64,000 nt of DNA from Acidobacteriota bacterium (GCA_018268895.1 JAFDVP010000007.1:1-64000); one strand, 5' to 3'. Positions 50,403 to 59,846 are shown, numbered from the stretch's first letter. The notes: generated by a model not told the origin, from the letters alone. Numbers and translations are program-made.

Positions 50403-53400
50403 ATGATCTCCTGCCTGAAGACCCTGCGCCTAGTTGCGCTAGCAAGTATCTGTGTCCCCGCTGCTGCCTTCGCAGCAACTCCGCCGGTTTTCCCGGTGCT
50501 TACCTACGAGCCCTACGCCGTCACCTCTCCTCTCGCTATGGCCGAAGGCGACCTCAACGGAGACGGCATCACTGACACGCTTTACGCCTCTGCGTCCACT
50601 GCAGCAGGATCGACGACGCTGACAGCAGCCTTACGCTCCGCCAATCCAGGGGCTGCTCCCACCCTCGCCACCTCAACGACGATTGCCTCCACGGCCAACT
50701 CAATACTCCTTGTAGACCTGAACAACGATAAGAAGCTCGACGCCGTCGTCACCTGCATCGACAGCAACAATATCGGCACTGTGGCCATCCTTACCGGCAA
50801 CGGAGATGGCACCTTTACCGCGGTGGGCGCAATTCCCTATTACGGCCGAAAGGTTCTGGCTGCCGATCTAAATGGAGACGGATTTAACGATCTCGTCATT
50901 CAGGCTGCTCCTTTTGCCAATCAGCCGAATCAATACGTCGTAGTACTTAACAAAGGGACTTCCATTCCCACCTTTGCGTCTCCTGTCACCTACTCCAGCT
51001 ACCCCACCACTCCGGCCGGCAACGATCAGATCCTTATCGCTGACATCAACATGGATGGTAAGCCCGATGCTTTGCTCGGAGCAGATGATCATGACTTTGG
51101 TGCGTGGGCTGCCTATGTTTTGTCTGGCGACGGGAATGGAAACTTCACAACAAGAGTGAACCTGGGGGCCGGCACTCTTGCCGTTGCCGATTTCGATGGT
51201 GACGGCAAGCCCGATATGGCCAGTTACGCTGTCGGCATAAATTCTGGATCAGGCTACATCCTTATCGAGTTTCCAAACTCCGGAAAAAATGCCGTCAAGA
51301 CACTCGTTAGCTCGGGGACAGCCAACGTCCTTCCCCTCGATGTGAATGGAGACGGCAAACTCGATATCGTCCTCGCCGGTCATACAGCCACCATCCTCTT
51401 CGGCGATGGAACAGGCGCGTTTACCGTAGGAAAGTCCTATGCCGCACCCGGGACCTTCTATACCGCGCGCAAGGGCGCTTTGGGAATGGACCTGGTATAC
51501 GCCACGCCCGCCGGCTTTTATACCCTGCATAACGATGGCAAGGGAGTCTTTGATGGCTTACCGTCTATCTATTTCACCGACAGCCCGGTCGTTGGCGATT
51601 TCAACGGAGACGGCCTGACGGACCTTGCGGGGGCCGAGAGCGCAGGCGGGGTCTATTCCATCTTCGGCCACGGCGACGGAACATTTACCTTTCCAACCGG
51701 CACTCCGGTACTGCCCTACGGCAGTCTTCCCGTTCGCGCGGACTTCAATGGCGACGGTATTCCCGATGTTGTGTATGTAAATCAGGCCGACACGGAGAGC
51801 CCTGCCTTCTCCTGCTGCTCCGGCTCGATGCTGAGGTCCGCTAAGGGAAATGCCGACCACACCTTTACCTCGGTCCCCAACTACGGCAATATCGGCTCCG
51901 CATCTCCGGTTAGCTCCTATTCGTATCCCCGGGGAATTGTTGCAGGTGACTTCAATGGCGATGGCAAGATGGATGTTGCCATCTCCTACAACGACACCGT
52001 TCTCCAGCATCGGAGCGCTCTCGTCATCATTCAAGGTAACGGCGATGGGACCTTCGCATGGGACGGCTCCTATTGGGCCATCTCAACGACCGTGGTGCAG
52101 GGACCGGCTGGTATCGACTCCCGTCCTTTCGCCGCCGACCTGAACGGCGACGGCAAGCTCGATCTCATCTGGGGAGCCAACGCCTACATCAACCAGGGCA
52201 ATAACAACTTCACCGCGTTGCCTCTACCCGCCACAGGGACTCCGCTTCTGCTCGCCGATCTCAATGGAGACAAATTCGCCGACATTGTCATCGACAACGC
52301 TGTTTACGCAGGCAAGGGAGACGGCACCTTCCTTCCCACGCCAATCGCCACCATCGCTACGCCAACTGGAGCAAGCTTTGTCACCGCCAACACCGGAGAC
52401 ATCGACGGCGACGGCAATCCTGATCTGGTCATCCAGTCCATGGCGAGTCTTGCGACCTTCACGGTCGCTTACGGAGATGGAAAGGGCAACTTCACGACTG
52501 ACCCGAATGTATACACGACCGGATCTGTGCGGCCCGTGACCGCGACATTTGCGCGGCTCAACAACTCTGCACTGCCACTAAACTCAGGCAAGCGCCTCGA
52601 CTACGTCGTCTTTACATCCGGCGCAGCCGTACCGATGTTCAACCGGAACAACCCGTCACCCGTCACCACGCGCGGCCTGACTGCGAACCTTACTCTCGCC
52701 CCCGGATTTTCTCCGATGCGGCCCCTCGCTCCGGCGTCATTCACTGCTATCGTAACTTCCTCAGGCACTCCAATTCCGACTGGCACGGTCACCTTTACGG
52801 GACAAGATGGCAAGGCTCTGGGAACAGTCGATATCGCTTATTCAACGGCCAAGATCCAGACGCCCTTTCCCTCTGAAGGAACGTACTCTGTCTCCGCCAC
52901 ATACTCGGGCGATTCCAATTACGCCCCCACAGGACCGGTTTCAACATCAATCATCATCGCCCGACAACCGACTGTAATGAGCCTTCTTCTCCTGGGCAGT
53001 TATCTTGCGCAGCGCCCGGCACAGCTCAAGGCCCACGTTTACGGGTATAACCCCACAGCATTGGTCACCTTCTATGCGAACGGCAATGCCATTGGCACAG
53101 CGCCAGTGCAGACAGAATTCGCCACGCTCAACTATAACTTTCCCACCGTAGGAACCTACAGCATCACGGCGAGCTATCCCGGCGACGCATCGAACCTGCC
53201 TGCGACTGCCGATGCAGTGACAATTACAACGAACCCTCCGCCGGACTTCACCATCTCCGCCTCGCCCGACACCGTTACCGTCAACGCAGGCGACAAGGCA
53301 TCCTGGCCCGTTACCATCACCTCCATCAATAACTTCTCCGGCTATGTCACCATGGGATGCCAGGCAGACAGTTGCGGCACAACTCAGGTGTATGTCAGCC

Positions 53401-53750
53401 CCACAGTTCCGGGCACAGTGACCTACTCGGTTCAGACCACCAAGCCATCCGCTGTCCGTCCGAGCGTGCGTATCACTCCTGTGGCAGCCGCTGCACTGTT
53501 ACTCTTTGCGACCGGCAGAAGAAGACGGCTGCGTCTGGCGCCGCAGATGCGTATCGGCCTCTTCGTGCTGTGCGCGTTCTTAGGCACGACGATGTTCTCC
53601 GGATGTTCTTCCGGCACCTCTTCCAGCAGCTCCGGATCATCCTCCGGCACGACAGGCAACCCACCCAAAACCTATAGCCTCGTGATAACAGGTGCGGATA
53701 TTCCTAACGGAGTCCTGCACACCTGCACACTGACTCTGATCGTCAAATAA
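50403..53750 (+). CDS. Exported VCBS/FG-GAP repeat protein with Ig-like domains
   Basis: 1115 residues from the ATG at 50403. Signal peptide to about residue 26 (LVALASICVPAAAFA). Residues ~40-730 are tandem VCBS/FG-GAP units, each with a calcium loop of the form DLNGDGxxD (DLNGDGITD, DLNGDGFND, DFNGDGLTD, DFDGDGKPD and others), forming one or two seven-bladed propellers. Two bacterial Ig-like domains follow (~760-950: PTGTVTFTGQDGKALG, YSVSATYSGDSNY, YSITASYPGDASN). The C-terminus has a helix AAAALLLFATGRRRRLRL, then a second hydrophobic segment ending in SGCSSG, a Ser-rich run and a short final strand pair. It is probably displayed at the cell surface, as an adhesin or glycan binder. Confidence 0.87.
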   Translation: MISCLKTLRLVALASICVPAAAFAATPPVFPVLTYEPYAVTSPLAMAEGDLNGDGITDTLYASASTAAGSTTLTAALRSANPGAAPTLATSTTIASTANSILLVDLNNDKKLDAVVTCIDSNNIGTVAILTGNGDGTFTAVGAIPYYGRKVLAADLNGDGFNDLVIQAAPFANQPNQYVVVLNKGTSIPTFASPVTYSSYPTTPAGNDQILIADINMDGKPDALLGADDHDFGAWAAYVLSGDGNGNFTTRVNLGAGTLAVADFDGDGKPDMASYAVGINSGSGYILIEFPNSGKNAVKTLVSSGTANVLPLDVNGDGKLDIVLAGHTATILFGDGTGAFTVGKSYAAPGTFYTARKGALGMDLVYATPAGFYTLHNDGKGVFDGLPSIYFTDSPVVGDFNGDGLTDLAGAESAGGVYSIFGHGDGTFTFPTGTPVLPYGSLPVRADFNGDGIPDVVYVNQADTESPAFSCCSGSMLRSAKGNADHTFTSVPNYGNIGSASPVSSYSYPRGIVAGDFNGDGKMDVAISYNDTVLQHRSALVIIQGNGDGTFAWDGSYWAISTTVVQGPAGIDSRPFAADLNGDGKLDLIWGANAYINQGNNNFTALPLPATGTPLLLADLNGDKFADIVIDNAVYAGKGDGTFLPTPIATIATPTGASFVTANTGDIDGDGNPDLVIQSMASLATFTVAYGDGKGNFTTDPNVYTTGSVRPVTATFARLNNSALPLNSGKRLDYVVFTSGAAVPMFNRNNPSPVTTRGLTANLTLAPGFSPMRPLAPASFTAIVTSSGTPIPTGTVTFTGQDGKALGTVDIAYSTAKIQTPFPSEGTYSVSATYSGDSNYAPTGPVSTSIIIARQPTVMSLLLLGSYLAQRPAQLKAHVYGYNPTALVTFYANGNAIGTAPVQTEFATLNYNFPTVGTYSITASYPGDASNLPATADAVTITTNPPPDFTISASPDTVTVNAGDKASWPVTITSINNFSGYVTMGCQADSCGTTQVYVSPTVPGTVTYSVQTTKPSAVRPSVRITPVAAAALLLFATGRRRRLRLAPQMRIGLFVLCAFLGTTMFSGCSSGTSSSSSGSSSGTTGNPPKTYSLVITGADIPNGVLHTCTLTLIVK

Positions 53751-53763
53751 CAGCGTCGGAAAC

Positions 53764-54915
53764 TCACTTCGCCGCGTACCCCCGCCACAGATACTCCAGC
53801 GCTTCCGGCAAAGTCTGCGCCTTCACTGTTCTGTCTGTGTGGCCTGCGTTTTCCGCGAAGACGAACTGGTAGTGGTAGCCCTTCGCCTTAAGCACCTTCG
53901 CCATGCGCTCGTTCGCCTCTACCCAGTCGTGCATGTTGTCGCGCATCGCATTCGGGTTGTAGAGGTCCCTGTCGCCGACCTCCATCCACAGCCGTATCGG
54001 CTTCGGCGGCGAGTTAGGAATCAGCGTCTCGTGAAACCCCCACGCACCGTGCGGGGTCTCCGCATTCGGCGGCCACTGCTGGTTCACGTAGGTGCCAGAG
54101 TACGTGAGCACGCGGTGATACCACTCCGGGTGATACCACGCCATGATCAGCGCGCACGATCCTCCTGAGCTTCCTCCCATCGTCGCGCGGGCGTCCGGGT
54201 TGCGTGTCAGCTTCACGTGGGCCTTCGCCTCGACGAGAGGCAACACCTCCGTCTCGACGAACTCCGCGTACCGGCCCGACATCGTGTCGTACTCGAGGCC
54301 ACGCTCCGAGCCCTGCGCATCGCCGCTGCCGTTCGCGATCGAGATCGCCACCATCGCCGGAACCTTCTTCTCTGCAATCAGGTTGTCGAGCGCGGTGAAC
54401 AGCATCTTGTCCGGCCCATCGGCCCCGACGATGAAAGGCGCGGCCGTCCCCGCAACATACTGCTTCGGCACATACACAGTCACCTTGCGCGTGTAGGGAG
54501 CAGGATGGCTCGTCGTCACCACCAGCTTCGCCGGGTCCTTAGGGTCGGGGGCGCCAAAGGTCCACGGCTCGCGCGCGATGCCGGGATAGATCTTGCTGTC
54601 CGCTGAGTTCATCGTGAATTCGATCACCGTGCCCTGCGGCACGCCCTCGCGTACCTGCATCGCCGGTGCGGCATTGTGCGTCGGCCCGATGATGAAGTCG
54701 CCGTCTTCATTCGCGGTGGGCACCGTACCATCCGCAAGCACCTTCGCCGCCACATACCCCTCAGAGTGAGGGTCGCGCACCGGCATCGAGGGGCGCGGAG
54801 GATGCAGCGCCGTCCCAGGCTGCGTCGGCGTTGCCATCTGTGGGACCTGCGCCGTCGCAAACGCAACACACCCCGCCAATCCAACTCCAACCGCTACCTG
54901 CAAGATTCGCCGCAT
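53764..54915 (-). CDS. Exported esterase, Fes/esterase-D type
   Basis: 383 residues with a signal peptide (ILQVAVGVGLAGCVAFATAQ). An N-terminal Ig-like segment (GTVIEFTMNSADSKIYPGIARE) precedes the alpha/beta-hydrolase domain. Nucleophile motif MGGSSGG, acid in EVGDRDLYNP, histidine in ENAGHTDR. It resembles enterochelin esterases and feruloyl/acetyl esterases; given the gene set, a carbohydrate esterase is more likely than siderophore hydrolysis. It is convergent with the VCBS gene, 13 nt away. Confidence 0.87.
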   Translation of the reverse strand: MRRILQVAVGVGLAGCVAFATAQVPQMATPTQPGTALHPPRPSMPVRDPHSEGYVAAKVLADGTVPTANEDGDFIIGPTHNAAPAMQVREGVPQGTVIEFTMNSADSKIYPGIAREPWTFGAPDPKDPAKLVVTTSHPAPYTRKVTVYVPKQYVAGTAAPFIVGADGPDKMLFTALDNLIAEKKVPAMVAISIANGSGDAQGSERGLEYDTMSGRYAEFVETEVLPLVEAKAHVKLTRNPDARATMGGSSGGSCALIMAWYHPEWYHRVLTYSGTYVNQQWPPNAETPHGAWGFHETLIPNSPPKPIRLWMEVGDRDLYNPNAMRDNMHDWVEANERMAKVLKAKGYHYQFVFAENAGHTDRTVKAQTLPEALEYLWRGYAAK

Positions 54916-54974
54916 CGCAATGCTCCATTTGTATCCGGCGAGAGTTATATCACCGCATCACCAACCTGCGAGCG

Positions 54975-55030
54975 TGTCATTCCGAGCGGAGCGGCGCAGC
55001 GCGAAGTCGAGGAATCCCCGCATTTTCTTC
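54975..55030. repeat. Dispersed repeat, TCATCCTGAGCG family
   Basis: gtcattccgagcggagcggc...gtcgaggaatccccgcatttt, between the esterase and padR genes. Confidence 0.75.
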
Positions 55031-55090
55031 ATTCCAGCCGCAGACTCGTCAGGGCTGCGGTCGCCCCCTCAAAAAAACGCGACAATCCAC

Positions 55091-55130
55091 TTGCGCGCAT
55101 AGTCGAAATCCGATATAGTCGGTTTTCGAC
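55091..55130 (+). promoter_or_regulatory. Promoter with overlapping inverted repeat, probable PadR operator
   Basis: -35 TTGCGC (55091-55096), 17-base spacer, -10 TATAGT (55114-55119). An imperfect inverted repeat GTCGAAAtCCGA...TCGGttTTCGAC (55102-55130) covers the -10 box, 12 bases before the padR start. PadR proteins usually bind such dyads at their own promoter. Confidence 0.65.
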
Positions 55131-55142
55131 CGAGAGGCACCG

Positions 55143-55502
55143 ATGAAAAACGACCCCAAAACCTCGCCGCCGCTCTCCACCGCGGCCCAGTACATCCTGC
55201 TGGCGCTGGCCAGCGAAGACCTGCATGGCTACGGCATCATCCAGGAGATCGCCCGCCAGACCAACGGAGACTACCGTGTCGGCCCCGGCACGCTCTACGA
55301 CAACCTGAAAAAGCTGATGGACCAGAAGCTCGTCATCGACGCTCCGCGCAACACCAGCGGCAAAGACGACGAAGACGACCGCCGCTTCTACCGCCTTACC
55401 CCTGCCGGGAAGTCCGTCCTCTCCGCCGAGGTGGATCGCCTGCACAACATCGTCGTCGAAGCGCAGTTACGTCTGCGGGCCAGGAGGCCGCGCAACGCAT
55501 GA
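55143..55502 (+). CDS. PadR-family transcriptional regulator
   Basis: 119 residues. Winged-helix core: AAQYILLALASEDLHGYGIIQEIARQTNGDYRVGPGTLYDNLKKLMDQKLV (in the family order), then wing DRRFYRLTPAGKSVLSAE, and a short C-terminal dimerisation helix (group II, short PadR). It should repress this operon until an inducer, often a drug or lipid, is bound. The stop overlaps the next start by 4 nt. Confidence 0.93.
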   Translation: MKNDPKTSPPLSTAAQYILLALASEDLHGYGIIQEIARQTNGDYRVGPGTLYDNLKKLMDQKLVIDAPRNTSGKDDEDDRRFYRLTPAGKSVLSAEVDRLHNIVVEAQLRLRARRPRNA

Positions 55503-55939
55503 AAACCCTCCTTCGTCCCCTCTATCGCGTCATCCTCTGCCTGCACCCCTCGGGCTTCCGCGCCGAGTTTGCCGATGAGATGCTCTGGATCTTCGATGAA
55601 GAATCTCAAAACGGCCACGCGCTTCCGCTGCTTTGGGACGGCGTCCGCTCCATCGTCGTGCAAAACACGTTTAGGCCGGAGACCGCTCACGCGGAAGCCG
55701 TCGGCGGAATCTACGTCGAGATCGACTCCACGATTCCCGCCGAACGCATCGCGCAGCAATGGCTCGTCACGCTAAGCTGCACGTTGAGTCTCGCCATGTT
55801 CATGAGCATGATGGTGCCCGGTGTGGCCATGCCCCTCGGCCGTCTGCTGTACAGCACTGTCCACCGAAGCTCGACGCCAACGGTCTCGCATAGCAACACG
55901 ATATGGAAGCACCACCCTGAGCACTTCATGAGCAGGTAA
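55499..55939 (+). CDS. PadR-operon membrane protein
   Basis: 146 residues, coupled to padR by an ATGA overlap. The N-terminus LYRVILCLHPSGFRAEFADEMLWIFDEE resembles the 'permease prefix' seen at the start of acidobacterial PadR-associated permeases (LYP..FR.EFG.EM). One membrane helix follows (LVTLSCTLSLAMFMSMMVPGVAM). Possibly a remnant or small adaptor of such a permease. Confidence 0.65.
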   Translation: MKTLLRPLYRVILCLHPSGFRAEFADEMLWIFDEESQNGHALPLLWDGVRSIVVQNTFRPETAHAEAVGGIYVEIDSTIPAERIAQQWLVTLSCTLSLAMFMSMMVPGVAMPLGRLLYSTVHRSSTPTVSHSNTIWKHHPEHFMSR

Positions 55940-55977
55940 CACAACACACATTCGCAAGCGACAAGACGGAGACAGCA

Positions 55978-57003
55978 ATGAGGAAGCCGAGCATAGGACT
56001 TGCGGCTGCAGTGGGAGTGTTTGTCTTTCACGCAGTCTTGAACGCGCAACCGGGCGCATCCACCGATTCCACGCCCGATTCCACGCCTCACAAGATCCAG
56101 ATGGTGCAGGTGGAAAAGGATGTCTCGCTCGAAGTGCTTGATTGGGGAGGCACCGGACGCCCCATCGTCCTTCTTGCCGGCCTAGGCGACAATGCGCACG
56201 TCTTCGATAAATTTGCGCCGAAGCTTGCTGTTAACTACCATGTCTACGGAATCACCCGACGCGGCTTCGGCGTCTCCAGCAAACCTGAGTTCGTAACTGC
56301 GAATTATACGGCGGCACGACTTGGCGAAGATGTTCTTGCAGTGATCGAAGCGCTCCATATTGATCGACCTGTGGTCGCTGGACACTCGGTCGCTGGCGAG
56401 GAGCTCAGCTACCTCGGTAGCCGGCACCCAGATAAAGTCGCTGGCCTTATCTATCTCGACGCTGGCTACCCCTATGCCATGTACGACAAGGCAAACGGCA
56501 ATTTACTCATCGATACCATCGACCTGCGTAACCAGCTCAATCAGATTCTTCCTGGCGGCACTCCTGTCGAGGATCAGAAAAAGGGACTTGACGAATTTAT
56601 CGTCCAGCTTCGCCTCGTCGAGAAAGATGCCATTCGGCAGCGGGAGAGTATGGAGCACATGCCGCCTCCGCCTCCCGGACCTCGCCGCCCTGCTCCCCCT
56701 TTCGCGGTCGCCATCATGACTGGCCAGCAGCACTTCACTACCATCAGTGCTCCTGCACTCGTCATCTTCGCCGCTCCACACGATCTCGGCCAGATGATGA
56801 AGGACAAGCCCGAGTTCCGCGCCGCCATGGAAGCCAACGACAAACGCAACACCGATACTCAGATCGCCGCCTTCGAGTCGCAGGCTCCCTCCGTGCACAT
56901 CGTTCGCATCCCAAACGCTAACCACTATGTCTTCCGCTCGAACGAAGCCGACGTCCTCCGCGAGATGAACGCCTTCATCAGTACGCTTCCCGCAACAAAC
57001 TGA
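55978..57003 (+). CDS. Exported alpha/beta-hydrolase
   Basis: 341 residues, signal peptide to about residue 24 (LAAAVGVFVFHAVLNAQ). VLLAGLGDNAHVFDKFAPKL supplies the oxyanion region, AGHSVAGEE the nucleophile elbow (Ser in GHSVAG), and IPNANHYVFRSNE the catalytic histidine. A Pro-rich insert (MPPPPPGPRRPAPP) lies in the cap. It is third in the PadR operon; the substrate may be the compound that the ABC pair handles, which is inference. Confidence 0.82.
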   Translation: MRKPSIGLAAAVGVFVFHAVLNAQPGASTDSTPDSTPHKIQMVQVEKDVSLEVLDWGGTGRPIVLLAGLGDNAHVFDKFAPKLAVNYHVYGITRRGFGVSSKPEFVTANYTAARLGEDVLAVIEALHIDRPVVAGHSVAGEELSYLGSRHPDKVAGLIYLDAGYPYAMYDKANGNLLIDTIDLRNQLNQILPGGTPVEDQKKGLDEFIVQLRLVEKDAIRQRESMEHMPPPPPGPRRPAPPFAVAIMTGQQHFTTISAPALVIFAAPHDLGQMMKDKPEFRAAMEANDKRNTDTQIAAFESQAPSVHIVRIPNANHYVFRSNEADVLREMNAFISTLPATN

Positions 57004-57011
57004 GGTCACTC

Positions 57012-57776
57012 ATGCTTGAGCTTCGCGACATTCACAAGCGCTACTCCAGCATCTCGGTCGTTACCGGCGTCAGCTTCATCGCGCGCCCCGGCGAGATCAC
57101 CGGCTACCTCGGCCCCAACGGCTCCGGCAAATCCACGACGATGAAGATCATCACCGGCCTCATTGCGCCGAGTTCGGGCGACGTCCTCTTCAACGGGCGT
57201 CCCATCCGCGACGACGTCATGGCCTTTCGCCAGCGCATGGGCTATGTCCCCGAGGAGCCGCACCTCTACACGCATCTCAGCGGCATCGAGTACCTCGTCA
57301 TGGTCGCGCAGCTTCGCGACATGGACCGCAACGTTGCGAGTGAGCGCATCCGCGGCCTGCTGCATCTCTTCGGACTCTACGGCGACCGCGACGTTCCCAT
57401 GTCGTCGTACTCGAAGGGCATGAGGCAGAAGATTCTCCTCTCCGCCGCGCTGATGCACAACCCCGACCTCGTCCTGCTCGACGAGCCTTTCTCCGGACTC
57501 GACGTCGGATCGTCACTCGTGCTGCGCTCGCTCATCGAAGAGCTCGCGCGCCGCGGCAAGGTCGTGCTCTTCAGCTCGCACGAGCTCGAAACGGTGGAGC
57601 GTATATGTTCGCACGTCGTCATCCTGCATCGCGGGAAGGTCGTCGCCGACGACTCCATCGAACATCTGCGCACGCTGATGGAGCTTCCCACGCTCGAAGG
57701 CATCTTCGCGCAGCTCGCCATCGAGCACGACTTCAACGCCATCTCGCGCGAGATCGCGGACCTCATCCATGCGTAG
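57012..57776 (+). CDS. ABC transporter ATP-binding protein
   Basis: 254 residues. Walker A GPNGSGKST (34-42), Q-loop region YVPEEPHLYTHLSG, signature SSYSKGMRQK, Walker B LVLLDEPFSGLD, and H-loop FSSHELE. It belongs to the ABC-2/multidrug-type ATPases (CcmA/YadG-like). It starts 8 nt after the hydrolase and is the ATPase partner of the permease at 58144. Confidence 0.94.
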   Translation: MLELRDIHKRYSSISVVTGVSFIARPGEITGYLGPNGSGKSTTMKIITGLIAPSSGDVLFNGRPIRDDVMAFRQRMGYVPEEPHLYTHLSGIEYLVMVAQLRDMDRNVASERIRGLLHLFGLYGDRDVPMSSYSKGMRQKILLSAALMHNPDLVLLDEPFSGLDVGSSLVLRSLIEELARRGKVVLFSSHELETVERICSHVVILHRGKVVADDSIEHLRTLMELPTLEGIFAQLAIEHDFNAISREIADLIHA

Positions 57777-57810
57777 GAACCTTGCCACTTATGACGACTT
57801 ATCTGCTCCG

Positions 57811-57910
57811 ATCGCGGACGTCATGATTGCCATGGCCGATCTCATCGCTGTTATCGCAGACCTCTTTGTCGCCATAGCAGATGTCCTCTTTGCATTCGCA
57901 AACGCTCTTG
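57811..57910 (+). repeat. Degenerate 21-bp tandem repeat, possible heptad peptide
   Basis: About 4.7 units of the form g-c-[n]-gay-[v]tc..., for example gcggacgtcatgattgcc, gccgatctcatcgctgtt, gcagacctctttgtcgcc. The frame starting at ATG 57769 (overlapping the ATPase stop, 74 codons to 57993) reads IADVMIA, MADLIAV, IADLFVA, IADVLFA. The unit resembles the ATPase's own last codons (EIADLIHA), so it may derive from them. Whether the frame is translated is unknown. Confidence 0.6.
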
Positions 57911-58005
57911 TCAGAACTCCATACGCACTTACAAATTGTCATTCCGGCCGAAGGCCGCAGGCCGTAGTGGAGGAATCTGCTTTTCACCCGTAGCGCCACA
58001 AAACT

Positions 58006-58046
58006 CCGGGTGCCCCATCCTTCACGCAGTGAAGGGGTGAGAATGA
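58006..58046 (+). repeat. GGGTGCCCCAT palindromic element
   Basis: ccgggtgccccatccttcac...gtgaaggggtgagaatgaac, between the ABC ATPase and permease genes. Confidence 0.8.
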
Positions 58047-58143
58047 ACAACGCCAAACCTTGTAAGCCTTGTCATTCTGAGCGAGCGAAGCGAGTCGAAG
58101 AACCTGCATTTTCTTACCAGGCAAGCCATCACGGAGAGCATCC

Positions 58144-59823
58144 ATGCCATCATCCCTGCACCGCCTCCTCTTCCAGTTCCGCGTCCTCTATCGCGTCTTT
58201 CTCCTCCGCGTCATCGACCTCGAGATCCTCTCCACCGATGGCGACCCCTCGCGACTCATGGGACAGTTCGCCGCGGTCTTCGGCTCCATCAGCTTCTTCA
58301 GCACCTTTCCTGTCCCGTACATCCTCTGGGGACGAGAGCCCCTGCCCGCCCCGGCGATGTACATGTTCGAGCACTATCTCATCGAAACCACGATGACCAT
58401 CGCCGGCCTCATCGCCGTGCTCGCCTGGGACTCCGCCTTTCCCGACCGCCGCGACGTGCTCGTGCTCGGCCCGCTGCCCGTGCGCGCGAGCACGCTCTTT
58501 TTCTCGAAGCTGGCCGCGCTCTTCGCCGTCCCCTCGCTTGGCATCATCGCATTCAATTTCTTCGCCGGGGCCGGCTGGCCGATGGTCTTTGCCGTTGGCC
58601 TCGGCAGCGAGGTCAGCCTGCTACGCACCCTGCCCGCCTACTGGCTCACTATCTTCGCCGCCGGAGCCTTTGTCGTGCTCACCGAGCTCGCCATACAGGG
58701 ACTCGCCGCCAACCTGCTCCCTCGCCAGTTGTTCCTTCATCTCTCTTCATTCCTACAGGCAGCCCTGCTCTGTCTTCTTCTCTCTGCCTACTTCCTCGGG
58801 CCTTCGTTCAACTCTCCCGCAGCAATCAGTGCGCCGCAGAACCAGCACATGCTCCAGTGGCTTCCCGCCTACTGGTTCCTCGGCCTCTTCAATCAGCTCA
58901 ACGGATCGATGCGCCCTGAACTGGTCCCGCTCGCTCACCGTGCATGGAACGCACTTGGCCTCGCCGCAGCCGGAGCGCTCGCAGCACTTCTGCTCTCTTA
59001 CTTCCGCATGTTGCCCCGCATCGTCGAGCAACCCGACATCCTGCCTGCCACGCGAGCACGCTCACTCAACCTCGGCAGCTCGCTCGCTGGAGTCATCACC
59101 CTCTTCAGCCTGCGCACGCTGCTGCGCAGTCGCCAGCACCGCATGATCCTCAGCTTCTACGTCGGCATTGGGCTGACCATCATCCTTGGCTTCATCCACA
59201 CAAAGTTCATTGGACTCGCGGGTTCCCTCGGAAGCATCAGCACGACCTTCCTCCTGGCCAGCATCCTCACCGTCTCGCTGACGGTTCTTGCACTGCGTGT
59301 CGTCATCGCCATCCCCATCACGCTCAAGGCCAACTGGATCTTCCGTGCCACGCAGGTGCGTCCTGCGCACACGTACCATCGCGCCGTGCGCATCTCGCTT
59401 CTCCTGCTGGGAGTCGCTCCCGTGCTGCTCGCCCTCTCCGCAGCATTCTTCACGCACTATGCGGCATTGCAGATTGCCGGACACATCGCGGCTATGGCTC
59501 TGCTCGGTGCGCTCATCGTCGAGCTATGCCTCTTCACCTTCCAGAAGATCTCCTTCGCCTGCTCGTATCTTCCCGGCAAGGCGAACCTGCACTTCGTCTT
59601 CTGGGCAGCGCTGATGGGATCGATCTACTGGCTCAAGCAGGCCGCCGGCTTTGAGGGCCGCATGCTCGATAGCGCGAGCGGGTTCCTCCTCATGGTCTTC
59701 GTCCTTGCCGTTGCAGCCGCGGCCATGCACCTGGTCACCAGTGCGCGGGCGCGCCAGACCGAGGAACTCGTCTTTGAGGAAGACCCTCTCCCCGAAATCG
59801 TCTCGCTAAAGCTGAACAGTTGA
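58144..59823 (+). CDS. ABC transporter permease partner
   Basis: 559 residues, roughly 12-14 hydrophobic segments with no periplasmic MacB domain. It opens with an amphipathic cytoplasmic stretch (LLFQFRVLYRVFLLRVIDLEIL) and includes LPVRASTLFFSKLAALFAVPSLGIIAFNFF, the coupling-helix-like 'LP(V/I)..' segment found in ABC-2-like exporters. Same strand and order as the ATPase gene, so the two form one exporter under PadR control. Substrate unknown. Confidence 0.82.
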   Translation: MPSSLHRLLFQFRVLYRVFLLRVIDLEILSTDGDPSRLMGQFAAVFGSISFFSTFPVPYILWGREPLPAPAMYMFEHYLIETTMTIAGLIAVLAWDSAFPDRRDVLVLGPLPVRASTLFFSKLAALFAVPSLGIIAFNFFAGAGWPMVFAVGLGSEVSLLRTLPAYWLTIFAAGAFVVLTELAIQGLAANLLPRQLFLHLSSFLQAALLCLLLSAYFLGPSFNSPAAISAPQNQHMLQWLPAYWFLGLFNQLNGSMRPELVPLAHRAWNALGLAAAGALAALLLSYFRMLPRIVEQPDILPATRARSLNLGSSLAGVITLFSLRTLLRSRQHRMILSFYVGIGLTIILGFIHTKFIGLAGSLGSISTTFLLASILTVSLTVLALRVVIAIPITLKANWIFRATQVRPAHTYHRAVRISLLLLGVAPVLLALSAAFFTHYAALQIAGHIAAMALLGALIVELCLFTFQKISFACSYLPGKANLHFVFWAALMGSIYWLKQAAGFEGRMLDSASGFLLMVFVLAVAAAAMHLVTSARARQTEELVFEEDPLPEIVSLKLNS

Positions 59824-59846
59824 CGCTACAGCTTGTTCCGAACCAG

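Larger units (their letters stand above)
57777..58143. other. Repeat-rich gap between ATPase and permease genes
   Basis: Contains a 21-bp tandem repeat (57811-57910), one TCATCCTGAGCG-family copy (57938-57995), a GGGTGCCCCAT element (58006-58046) and another TCATCCTGAGCG copy (58068-58120). Insertion of these has pushed apart two genes that belong together. Confidence 0.75.
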
